Assembly (NCBI GenBank): GCA_964058845.1
Contig: CAXKVR010000076.1
Coordinates: forward strand, 434,001 to 498,000
DNA: 64,000 nt
From: Carex sylvatica
Taxonomy: Eukaryota > Streptophyta > Magnoliopsida > Poales > Cyperaceae
Reading direction: 5' to 3'
Shown: positions 1 through 9,841 of the stretch, piece after piece
How the letters are laid out: every line of letters begins with the position of its first letter
Numbering within the stretch: position 1 is the stretch's first letter
Program-made: the position numbers and the translations under genes
Notes under the pieces: generated by a model
The model's database searches: none
Seen by the model: the letters and a program-made list of their open reading frames with translations, nothing else
What the model was told of the DNA's origin: nothing

Positions 1-115
1 TCTACTTTGTTAAACACACTGACAGTTTCTCCTCATTCTTGTTTTCCTTCTCTGTTTGCCATCCAAGAAAACAGTCCCTTCTCATTCTTTACACTAATAC
101 GCAAAACCTCTCAAA
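1..115 (+). promoter_or_regulatory. 5' leader of the TTL-like gene
   Basis: Pyrimidine-rich sequence (TTTCTCC, TTCCTTCTC) before the ATG at 116 looks like a plant 5' UTR. The core promoter, if any, lies outside the window. No TATA box is visible here. Confidence 0.35.
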
Positions 116-1706
116 ATGATGTATCCACAGCTGCCTACTGATGCAGAGTTCGAAAGAGATGGTTATGGATGTGTAATGGACATGACGAATGATCCTTTTA
201 GTGTGACAATACGGGCTGGAGATGATGCATTTTTGGAAGGACAATACATAGAGGCATTGCAAAACTATGACAAGGCAATACAGATGGACCCAACATTCGT
301 GAATATAAAGATCAGTCGGGCAGAGACGTTAATTTGTCTGGGCCGGTTTGGAGAGGCTGTTGACATATTCCGTAATATGCTTTTGGTAGATCGAAACCAT
401 GGTTTACTGAACGATGCAGCATCTCGGTTCTTTTTAAGGCAAGTAGAACAATACATATACACACACACACACAATCGTCTCTTGCATTTCTTGGTACCAT
501 TCCATTTCACTTTGTTTCAGTCTTTGGACTCAGTGTAAAATTAAAGAGTTGATCTTTTAAAATGAAATGACAAATAAACAGTACTACTACAGTAGGATTG
601 TTAAACAAAGATTTGAACTTCATGATTCTTGATATTGTTGTAGTGCACAGAAATTCTCTTTATTACATTGATTTATTGTAGGATTTACACTTTGGGCGAA
701 TTCAATTACTGGAAACTTTTTAGTAGTTCGGTTCTGTAAAAGTTTGATCTTTATGTAGTACTGTCATATTTTGTAAGAATTTCAATTTAAATTAGTAGGA
801 AAATTCTATACTGAATGGTGTTTGATACAAGTTCTGATCTTCAAATTTTGACCCTTTCTCAAATTGATGAAATAAAGTTAATTTGAGATTTTTTCTGGTG
901 TGCAATACATTTTTTTTACAGGATTGGGGCCATAGATTTGGCCGAAGTTTATGTTAAAAATGCAAGGCCACACATTAAGGAAGGCTTAAGAGCCACAATT
1001 GAAAAGGTGAAGGGTCACCTTATAGAGGGGAAAAAAGCGAGATATGATAGGAACTGGAGTTCAGCGTTAAATGAATTTAGTGCCATGATAGAAGATGGAG
1101 TTGATATCTCCCAAACGGTAATTAAATTAATGAAAATTACCAAAGGAATTATGTTTAGATTTAATCCATTCTTCTCTGACTTTATTTCTGTTATAATAAG
1201 TATCAAAATCTGTTTAATTTCAGGTTCTGGCATATAGGGCTGAGATGTTTCTTAGGCTGGATAAACTTGAGGAAGCGGAACAAACCATTAAGAGAGCCGC
1301 AGCACTAGAACCAAATGTATCAGTGATGTTCAAAAATGTCAGCATGCAGCCTATGGCATACTTAGAATTAATTATTGCTCAGATAGAGCTTGCAATTGGA
1401 AGGTAATTAAGGCAAAACTTTACCATTTGTTTAGGCCAGTACCAGCTTTTTATTGGAATATTGTACCTTTATTTTATCTTTGTGGATTGTTGTATGTTTC
1501 CTAGGCCTTGATAAATTTGCATCGGATAAACAATGAATTACCATTGAGATCAAATTAACCTCTTGTACAGGTTTCAGAATGCTATTGCTGCAGCAGACAG
1601 GGCCCACGTGATAGACATAAAAAATAGTGAAGTAACTGCCATATGGACACATGTGCATCAGGAATGCGAGGCCCGGCTTGCTGACTCTGCTTGTACGCCA
1701 AGGTGA
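116..1706 (+). CDS. TTL: TTL-like TPR protein, truncated
   Basis: Exons read as 116-438, 922-1117, 1224-1402 and 1571-1706; they join in frame to 277 residues ending at TGA 1704-1706. The first intron uses a GC donor (AAG|GCAAGT), the others GT-AG. Residues about 30-100 form two TPR-like helical repeats (GDDAFLEGQYIEALQNYDKA, then RAETLICLGRFGEAV). The later part (FLRLDKLEEAEQTIKRA, AYLELIIAQIELAIGRFQNA) matches in order the middle of plant tetratricopeptide thioredoxin-like (TTL) proteins, which act as scaffolds in stress and brassinosteroid signalling. The C-terminal TPR block and thioredoxin-like domain of TTLs are absent. After the stop, another frame continues plausibly (VTPDEVEAARNKE) to 1771, which suggests a frameshift near 1680-1700. 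It may be a degraded gene. The family assignment is from remembered TTL sequence; expression is unknown. Confidence 0.65.
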
Positions 1707-1771
1707 CACCGGATGAAGTGGAGGCTGCTCGAAATAAAGAATCACAAGTTGAATATGTCTTAGAGGATTGA

Positions 1772-2319
1772 ATGACAATGCAAGAAGACTAGCAGGATTT
1801 TCATTCATCTCTGTTTTTTGTTATAATTTTTCTTCTTCTTTTTGTTTTTTTTGTGTGACTGATCATAGATCATCAAATTTTCTGAAGGTTACTAGTTACT
1901 GGTACATAGTTGTTTGATGGATATTAATTGTGCATATAAAAGTAGAAGAATTGTCTTTGGCATCAGTGATGTTCTTATCCTATATATATAGTATAATATG
2001 TTCATGGTTATACTAATTCAGAGGATTGATTATTCAGTTTCATACCCTGTACATTTTTTTTTTTATCATTTTGTACTTTAATATTTAATCATAATTTGTG
2101 CATAAATAAATAATTAACATTCAAGCTTAATAAACACCAAGCAAGACTCATATATATATTTATTAACAAAAATTAAACCCGCTAGTGCTCTATGTTTGGC
2201 AGCAGAGTAATTGTCTCATGAGATAAAGCCAAAATTTAGAAAATTCTATAAAACAATGAGAAAAAAAAAGTGACAGAGGAGAAAGAATGACAGATTGACC
2301 CAAATTGAAATAGGAGGGG
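1772..2319. other. AT-rich 3' flank, no gene seen
   Basis: This holds T-rich tracts and possible plant polyadenylation signals just downstream of the TTL-like gene. I see no coding potential. Confidence 0.4.
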
Positions 2320-2842
2320 TTCAAAATATTTCTATTTTTTTTATCTCTATTATGCTTCATTTTTATAATTGCAATAATTTATCAAGAATTTTTCAACATT
2401 TCTCAGTTAATATGATGAGTAATTAATAACTGTCATTTCAATTTTCTGAATATATGATATCATGCCATTCATATAAGAAGAGCTTCTTTGAGTGTTTTTT
2501 TTTTTTTTTTTAATTTCAACAATATATACTTGTAGGTTAATTTGCTTAGGCTTGCAGAGAAGAAATGTTTCATTTTAATACATTTGATTATTAACTTGAC
2601 AAATTTGAGTGCTTTTGAAAACTGTAGATTTAGTTTTATGCCTGACAAAAGCAGATATTCAAATTAATAATAAAACCTTCCAGAAAAAAAAAACAAACAA
2701 AAAGAAAAGCAAAACGATAAATTGACCAGAGATATGTCAATTGTAGAGAGTTTAAACAAAGAAGTTTAAAAAAAAAAGAACAAACAAAACTCAATGAATG
2801 AAGAGTAGTACTTAATTATTATTGTTTAATTCTTCAAAATTA

Positions 2843-3946
2843 TCAAGGCCAGAACAAAATCGGTGGGGGCAAATACATAGGTGAACAACATGGCTTATAA
2901 TAAGTCTTTGTTTCTAAGTCCAATCTTCCAAAATTATGATTTGGATGAAATGTTTCAGCATCATGAGAGCAGCGCGACATTTGATTAGTAAAATAAATGA
3001 AATTCTCATGATCAAAATTTGACACTACGTAGGAACAATTGGCACCTAAAAACAAAGCATCATCCTCTAAGGTATCAACAAAGCGATACCAACCAACATC
3101 CCCATCAGGTAGAAATCTAATTTCACACAATAGTACTAGCTTCTCTGTGTGATTTTCCAAACTAACATATTGGCTCTTGTCTATTATCAACATGATTAGT
3201 TCACCTTTCCACTCTAGGAGGTACTTTGTCATGATCACGGTCCAGAAAACATTGGTGATCGTTCGTTTATTATAAGGACTTCTGAGGTTCCAGTAACAAA
3301 GAGTATCCATTGAAACGGTATAAACTTTCTCTTGATGTATAGTGATATCCTCATAACCTGCGCCGTGATCAGCCATCCAACTCCATTTTTTATCTTCAAG
3401 TTTCCCAGAGAATAACAGACCCTGCTGGGTCAAGCAATAAGCATGCAATTCATTGGAGCTGTCGGGACTCTCGCACATAATTACTTTCTTAGGGTGTCTC
3501 TTTCTTATGTCATTGCAGGGGACAATGACATGGGTGTCCGTGAGGGGCTTGATAAAATGAAGCTGGAGTTGCTGGTCGAGGGTCACGAGCCAGCTCTTAT
3601 AGGAGCCCATCCATTGGTGTTTGTAGAGCGAGGGGATGGGAATCCGAACATAAAAATAGGCGGTGGTGCTGAGATCATAAAAGGTGAGGACACTACAGTT
3701 GGGGTTGGTATTGGAGTTTCGTGCAGAGCAGAGCAACCACGGGATGAGTTGGTCGCAACGGATTGAAGGAAAGGAAGGGAGGCAAGGGCGGATTTTGGAG
3801 GCCCAGGAGGTGCACACGGCAGAGAGTCTGATGGTGGTGGTGACATCGAGGTTTTCTGTGATGGAAAGCAATAGGTCATGTGGAAGATTAGCCCAAGAAT
3901 ATGAAGTCCGGGAGCTCATCCTGGTAACAAATATTGATTGGTTCAT
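2843..3946 (-). CDS. F-box protein with DUF295 domain, left copy
   Basis: A single-exon gene of 367 residues from the ATG at 3946; an alternative in-frame Met lies at residue 10 (MSSRTS). Residues about 15-60 are an F-box (SWANLPHDLLLSITENL, then AVCTSWASKIRP), which in SCF E3 ubiquitin ligases binds SKP1. The C-terminal half is a DUF295/KIB-type beta-propeller, ending with LFLGANCSYVV, ENFIYFTNQ and GRLDLETKTYYKP. Length fits the DUF295 F-box family. Substrate unknown. It is nearly the same as the protein at 21074-22174, with roughly 35-40 amino-acid differences by eye and two single-residue indels. The frame is fully open, so it may be functional; these genes are often weakly expressed. Confidence 0.85.
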   Translation of the reverse strand: MNQSIFVTRMSSRTSYSWANLPHDLLLSITENLDVTTTIRLSAVCTSWASKIRPCLPSFPSIRCDQLIPWLLCSARNSNTNPNCSVLTFYDLSTTAYFYVRIPIPSLYKHQWMGSYKSWLVTLDQQLQLHFIKPLTDTHVIVPCNDIRKRHPKKVIMCESPDSSNELHAYCLTQQGLLFSGKLEDKKWSWMADHGAGYEDITIHQEKVYTVSMDTLCYWNLRSPYNKRTITNVFWTVIMTKYLLEWKGELIMLIIDKSQYVSLENHTEKLVLLCEIRFLPDGDVGWYRFVDTLEDDALFLGANCSYVVSNFDHENFIYFTNQMSRCSHDAETFHPNHNFGRLDLETKTYYKPCCSPMYLPPPILFWP

Positions 3947-6026
3947 TGTCAACAAATGCAAATTATAGAAAACTAATCTTTAATCTAGTAAAAAAGGTAA
4001 TACTTTTTGGAAGGTAGGTTGTAACTTTGAAGTCTGTATAAAAAAATTCCTTGTAATTATTAAATAATAGTTGAGTGATTTAATCTTCAATCATTATTAA
4101 AAAAAAATACACAAATACAAATTATATATATACAATATATTGAGTTGGAATTCATATACCTCATATACCTTATACGCTTGACCGTGACAGATTAGAGGGA
4201 AGGGAGAAAGATATTTGGTAATATTAAAGTTTATATATAATGCTAGGAAGAATTTTTTTTTTTTTTTTTTTTTGTCATTTTTCTAATTTAGGGTGCATGC
4301 ATGGGAGCTATATAAGGTACATTAAAAAAAAAAAAGAGCAACGCGTGTTAATTCATATCCTTTATTTTTGTATGTTTGTTTTCTATTTGGAGATTACATT
4401 TAAAAAAGAGTGCTATTTTAAACATTCAAATTACTATATTCTTCGCCAAAGAGAAAATTCTCTTTAATTACGGCAGATATATTATTTTATGCTTTTTTTT
4501 TTAATTTTAGATGATTGTGCATTAATTCAACTAAGTAAAGATAATACGATTACATATTTAATTGCTTTGCTTATTAATGGAGCTTTCAAGATTTTGGAAA
4601 CTCCTTTCTCAATATTTCTAAAAAATCAATATAATTATGAAAGAAAATAGCAACACAAATTGACAAAAATATTATCATATTTATTATTATTATTTTACTA
4701 ACATATTTTGATCAAATGGGAAAATAATGTTTCCACCAATTTTAATGAAATTACATTAGCACTCAAGAATGAAAGATTTATACATAAAAAAAAATTTGAG
4801 TAAAATTTATACATAAATTTACAATAAGTAATTGAGAAATTCTCTGAGCAATTTTTGAACTACGTGGCAAATGGATTATTCCCTAACATATATATATTTT
4901 TTTGTTCCCCTCTCAAGAATTCAGCATCTAGTGATCTATTTTGTTAAATTTAAACTCTAACATATTTAGGTAATTCATATAATTTGATTGTACACGTTAT
5001 TTTTATTTTTATTTTGAACACTAATTTATTTTGTTCTAAGCATATTCTAAACTAAGTATCGAATGAATTACTTTGGAGCAGTGCTCACATAGATTTTTTT
5101 TTTTTGGTTTTTTGTTCCACCCTTAAGAAAAATGATATTTTTGTTACATAAAGTTTTAACATATTTGGGTAATTCATATAATCAGATAAGACATGTTTAT
5201 TTTTTATATATAGTACTTGTAGTCATGGGTTTTAGAGTCCTATTTGGTATTCGTAAGGTCATGGATTCAATTCCTACTAACCATATTATTTTTACCTTTT
5301 TCATATATTATGCATTTTTTATATTAGCCCTCTTATTCAAATTTTCTAGTTCCGCCTCTGATATCAAGATTTTACAACAATACACCAATGTGGATAAATT
5401 TTTAAAATTTTCATCTTATTGATTCATATAAAACTAAAATTAAAAAGTGATAATTTTTATGTACATATAGAGAAAATAATATAGATCGCATCTAATGTTT
5501 TTTTTTTTTTACTTATAAGCTTAAAAATTTTTGTTATTAGAAAATTAAAAGATGAAGGCATGATGAAGGCAAAAAAAAACAAAGAGAGTAAAAATTTATT
5601 AATTACTTGGGTTGTTAAAAAACAAATATTGAATTATTAATTAATAAATTAATTTTCAAATTAAGTTGATAAAACTTAGTCAGCCAATTTTTTTTACAGG
5701 GCCATAGTTGCCGCGACCAAAATTAACCGGGCTTTTATGGGCTGCACGTGTGATAAGCTTTTATGGGCTTTTACAGAGTTTTAGTGGTCTTTTAAGTAGT
5801 ATCACTTATTTCGCAACCTGTTATGCGCTGCTTCAGTTATTTTTTTAAGACAAATTTATCAATAAAAAACAAATTACGAGATAATATTTTCACATAAATG
5901 TGTAACACTTATTCCGTAAATAGTGTAAAATATGTGCTTAAAAATTTATAATAACTTTTTATGAGATTTCTTTTTTTGCAGATAGATAATCATTTTAAAA
6001 GAAGAAAAAAAAATATACCATATGCT
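3947..6026. other. Non-coding part of left arm
   Basis: AT-rich flank upstream of the F-box gene, with poly-T and poly-A runs. It includes a SINE-like piece (about 5215-5370). It is collinear with the right arm in reverse. No other gene is seen. Confidence 0.5.
5215..5370 (+). repeat. tRNA-like (SINE-like) repeat, copy 1
   Basis: Contains a B-box-like GGATTCAATTCC about 30 bases after a weak A-box-like stretch, and ends in TTCTAGTTCCGCCTCTG. Related copies lie at about 18955-19140 (reverse, in the right arm) and about 16985-17130. A SINE origin is inferred from box spacing only. Confidence 0.35.
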
Positions 6027-6481
6027 TAGAGGAAAAAAATGGCACGGCAGAGCAGGCTTCATCACGGAATGGTACGATTACGGCACGGCATGCGTGTCAT
6101 ATACGTGCCGTGACCATCTTTTAAAATTTTAGCATGACATGTCACGTCACGTGAAAAATCTAATCACGGCACGGCACGTAGTCACGTGAGTCATGTGTAA
6201 TTAGAACCATTATATATTGATTAAATGATGAATCTTGAATAAACTAACTTAAATTATGATTAAATGGTCACACGAGTCACGCGAGGTACGTTTGGTTACA
6301 ACACGTTTAGGCACGGCGTAACTCACGTAGTGTAACTATTCACGTACCGTAACCATCCCTTAATATTTTGCACAATTGGTACAGCACGACACATGAAAAA
6401 ATTAATGTGATCACAGCATAGTACGATACAAAACTAAAATCACAGCACAATATGACACATAGGCACGTTTTTTCTACTCTA
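6027..6481 (+). mobile_element. Non-autonomous hAT element (455 bp)
   Basis: Terminal inverted repeats TAGAGGAAAAAAATGGCACG and, read inwards from the other end, TAGAGTAGAAAAAACGTGCC. It is flanked on both sides by the exact 8-bp duplication CATATGCT (6019-6026 and 6482-6489), the size expected for hAT transposases. The interior is rich in CACGGCACGG and ACGTG motifs. No coding capacity. Confidence 0.85.
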
Positions 6482-7433
6482 CATATGCTAATAGGACTAT
6501 TTCGTCCAACAATAACAATGGGCAACATTTTCATATATATTCTATTATAGTATTCACAAATAAGCGAATTGTGCACTCTTTATTTGATTGATATGAAACA
6601 AACATAACAGAGCAAAACCAAAATATTTAGTAGAAAGAGGTATATATATATATATATATATAAAGAAAGTTCGTAGGCGAAAGAGTTAAAATTTTAAGTG
6701 AGACATAATTAATTATATATGAGGAGGGACTACTTATACTTTTTTTTTTATAACATCAAATTATACTTTATATTTTTTAAGTTCAAACAGTTGATCTAAA
6801 CCATTCAGCATGATAAATATATTAAAATATAGTTGCAGATCAAATTTTACATTTTTCTTTTAAATAATTTTACTATTTATTAATATGGTTACAAAAATGA
6901 ACCTATTTGAACATCTTTTAATTAGCCTCTAAAAGCAAAGAAACATTTTTTATAAATACAAAAGCAAAGAAAGTATTAGATTGTTTACTCTTTTTTTAAG
7001 CACGTGATGCGTTAACAAAATAATAATATTTATTCTATTATACTATCAATAAATTATAAACTGATTCATCACTGAATTAATGAATTGTATAAGTCATTTT
7101 CTTAAAGCATGGATCTCTTTAAACAACAATTAACTCCCATTTGAACTTCCAAAACAATTTTCTATTTTTTTTCAGATTTTCTTCCTATTTTTCACTTTTA
7201 ATATTCTATTTATACAAAATAAATAAAAATATAGATTGAAGTAACGTCAAGATTTCACACCTAGTTGATGGGTTCATGAAAATATTCCACACATGATCCG
7301 AAAAGTTTCAAAAAGCTATGTTTGTTTGTTGTCAACTTTTCATTGGATGATAAGGTCGATTAAGGCGCATTGTTTTCAAGTCTTCTATGGCGTGTTAATC
7401 AAAGAAACGAGAAGCAAGTTGTTGTGTTATTCA
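6482..7433. other. Left-arm-only stretch
   Basis: Most of this (to about 7394) has no counterpart in the right arm, where the homology jumps from inside the hAT end to the GTTAATCAAAGAAACG segment. It holds a (TA)n run at about 6640-6662 and a half MITE at 6721-6880. No gene seen. Confidence 0.5.
6721..6880 (+). mobile_element. Half of a GAGGAGGG-type hairpin MITE
   Basis: Begins GAGGAGGGAC directly after ATATAT and continues with the core shared by the 48-56 kb MITEs (CAGTTGATCTAAACC, GCAGATCAAATTTTACA, TTTACTATTTATTAA). The second arm is missing. Confidence 0.55.
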
Positions 7434-7834
7434 TTTTTGTTTTGAGAGAAATAGAGAGGTTTAGCCTCTGAATTCTATTAGTTGGGACACCAGTGGTGTC
7501 AATTTTACAAAATAGATATAACAGAAAAGTAAAGACAGTTTAAAAATGAACAACAACAAAAGAACAAAAAGAAAGCAGTAAAGGTCAATACAATATCTTA
7601 TTCTAGTGAATCTGAACTTGGAACCAACTTCTGTACTCAATTCTTATCTCTTGTGCAATGGCTTCAACTGTTTTGTGCTGTTTTGTGAATGTGCGAAGGT
7701 ATCTCTCTCCAAATTACGAATACCAGTACTGATAATGTCAAAATATATAGCGAAAATCATTACTTTTAAGTACAAAAATGATGGAAAAGCGTATGCAAAG
7801 TATTAATTTTTCCGAATTATTTACCGTAAATGTG
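7434..7834. other. Unassigned spacer
   Basis: Unique-looking AT-rich sequence between the left arm and the LTR remnant. No gene, RNA or repeat recognised. Confidence 0.3.
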
Positions 7835-9521
7835 CTTTTAGGCTATTTTGGCAGGTTTTGGAGAAAATTGCGAATTTAGGCCGAAAACAGAGCAAAAATG
7901 TCATATTTAGGCCAATTCTGAAGAAGACGTCAAAGTAGAGCAACACATGGAGTATGCAAACACCTCTAACGAAGTGCACAACATGCAATATGGCAAAATT
8001 CATTGAAATTCGGCTAAGTACAGTGCCCTATGGCCTCGGCTATGCCGCATGCGGCATAAAAGTCTATACCGCAGGGGCACACGGATTGAATCCGTGGAAT
8101 GTCTAGTTGGATTAAATCTCAACCGTTGGACAATAATCTTCTAGAAGGACGTGTTTTCAGATGTGGCAGGCCTTGCCTCGCTTTGAAGCCCAAGTTTAGC
8201 ACTCCAAATATATCATTTTATGTTATATTTGGCACCCATGATCTCCATGACTCCACACGCCTTAGGCTAGGCTATATAAATCCCTCTTGTATTCAGAATT
8301 AGTGTGCATATTTTAGTTGTGTAAGTCCATAGTTTATAGTAGAATATTGCGTGAAATATTTGGAGTCGTAGAGAAGAAGAGGCGCTCGAAGTCCAAGGCG
8401 GAAGAAGAAGGAGTCTTCTAAGGAAGAGGTGTCTAGGTTCTAGGTTATATATTCCTTTTATTTCTCATTTTAGTTTGTCATGGCTTTGAGTAGCTAAGCT
8501 CTTCCCCTCTAGAGATGGATGTAATGAATTTTAATTGCTCTTTACTATAATATATATTTTTTTATGTCTATTTGAGATTTCGTTATACTTAGAATGCTAT
8601 TGAAATATGTCATTGCAAACATAGTTCTATCTACAGATGGTCCAGTGTCCTCCACATACCAATAGGTGTTATAAGTCGTTGTACCTCGGCGTGAGAGAGT
8701 CTACATGTGAGTACTATAAACACTTCGGCTAACGAGGTCTGGCTGCGGTTCAAAGGTTAGGGTTCGAACCCAGGGGCTCCCTTGGCAGGACATAGATTAG
8801 ATAGCGTCTCGAGGTTTAATCTTAGTAATTTATTTATTACTTGTAATGAATAGGGTTTAGGGTTATTACTTAGCGAGTAATATGGTAATATAATTGATTA
8901 GGTTAGTGTGAGTGATTTAATTATATTATATCCTGTGATAATCTGAATTGTCCCCCACAAGCCGACCTTAGAGTCGGAGAACCTTTCAAATACGCATAAA
9001 ATCGAACCCAAGCATCCATAGGGCATAATAGTACCAATATGCGGCTCTGCTCTGCGGGGTGGTATATATCACATACGGCAGTGATAGAAGACTGTATGCG
9101 GCTATGACAGAGCTGTATACGGGTAGACATGAGTACCATAAATATTATATTGAGTTAATTAGAAGGAATTCTTCCAAAACCCTGGAGGCTCCATAAACTT
9201 GGTGTACAACAGTTAGCATCTCCACCTATCCCTTTGTCAGAGTAAACTGTAAAATCAAACTGCACCTATTATTATTATCATTATTAATTATTTTTTATTT
9301 AATATTCACGCTACTAAACAACCCAATTGAACCAACCAAACAACCCTTACGACTTAGTCTAGTATTATTGTTGTTAAACTACTAAGATCTATCCATGTGG
9401 ATCAACACCCGACACTACTACACGGTAGGATTATGCACTTGTAATCCGACAGAGTAGCATTAGGATAACTAAGTATATATTTATATATACTAAAAGTTAG
9501 TAGTCTCATTTCGAGTCATCA
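7835..9521 (+). mobile_element. Gypsy-type 5' LTR remnant
   Basis: An LTR-like block with a TATA motif and short leader (GGCTATATAAATCCCTC near 8271), ending GAGTCATCA just before a primer-binding site. The start is uncertain; no clear TG or target duplication was found on the left. Its last 67 bases recur at 9775-9841, as expected for the end of a second LTR. Confidence 0.55.
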
Positions 9522-9528
9522 AGCTTTT

Positions 9529-9546
9529 TGGTGCCGTTGCTGGGGA
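9529..9546 (+). promoter_or_regulatory. tRNA-Asp-type primer-binding site
   Basis: TGGTGCCGTTGCTGGGGA differs at two places from the TGGCGCCGTTGCCGGGGA site typical of Athila/Tat-like Gypsy elements primed by tRNA-Asp. It lies 7 bases past the LTR end. Confidence 0.7.
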
Positions 9547-9774
9547 TAGAGTAAGTATTCTCCAATCATAGAGAGTGCTTGCGCTATCTTTAGGTGTTTA
9601 ACAACAACTGGGCTTAGGTCAAAACCTTTACTTTTTCTGCACTTTTATTTTTTAGTATTTTTATTTTTATCTTCTTATCCATCTTTGGGAGATATATTAT
9701 TTGTATAAATAATCTTCTATAGCAGAAGAGTTTTGTGCATTTATATATTCCTAAAGAAATTATGTTAGGAGAAT
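9547..9774 (+). mobile_element. Residual internal part of Gypsy element
   Basis: Only about 230 bases separate the primer-binding site from the second LTR end. All gag-pol coding sequence has been lost. Confidence 0.5.
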
Positions 9775-9841
9775 AAGCATTAGGGCAACTAAGTATATAT
9801 TTATATATACTAAAAGTTAGTAGTCTCATTTCGAGTCATCA
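9775..9841 (+). repeat. Terminal fragment of 3' LTR
   Basis: Near-identical to 9455-9521 (GCATTAGG, AGTCTCATTTCGAGTCATCA), with a few substitutions. Confidence 0.7.

Larger units (their letters stand above)
2320..7433. repeat. Left arm of large inverted duplication
   Basis: Read as reverse complement, this stretch matches about 17866-22690 over nearly its whole length. Shared landmarks are the F-box gene, the poly-T tract next to GGGAGCTATATAAGG, the GCCATAGTTGCCGCGACC segment, the hAT element, and the inner end around AAACGAGAAGCAAGTTG. Homology fades at about 2320/22690 outside and 7433/17866 inside. Differences: the right arm carries an extra Helitron (20122-20797) and lacks the stretch equivalent to left 6467-7394. 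Confidence 0.85.

Noticed and set aside
3443..3968. Plus-strand frames opposite the left F-box gene, and their mirror images at 21052-21574
   Set aside because: Antisense shadows conserved only because the F-box gene is duplicated.
8739..8790. Possible tRNA gene (GGTTCGAACCC motif)
   Set aside because: No A box or cloverleaf around it; lies within the LTR remnant.
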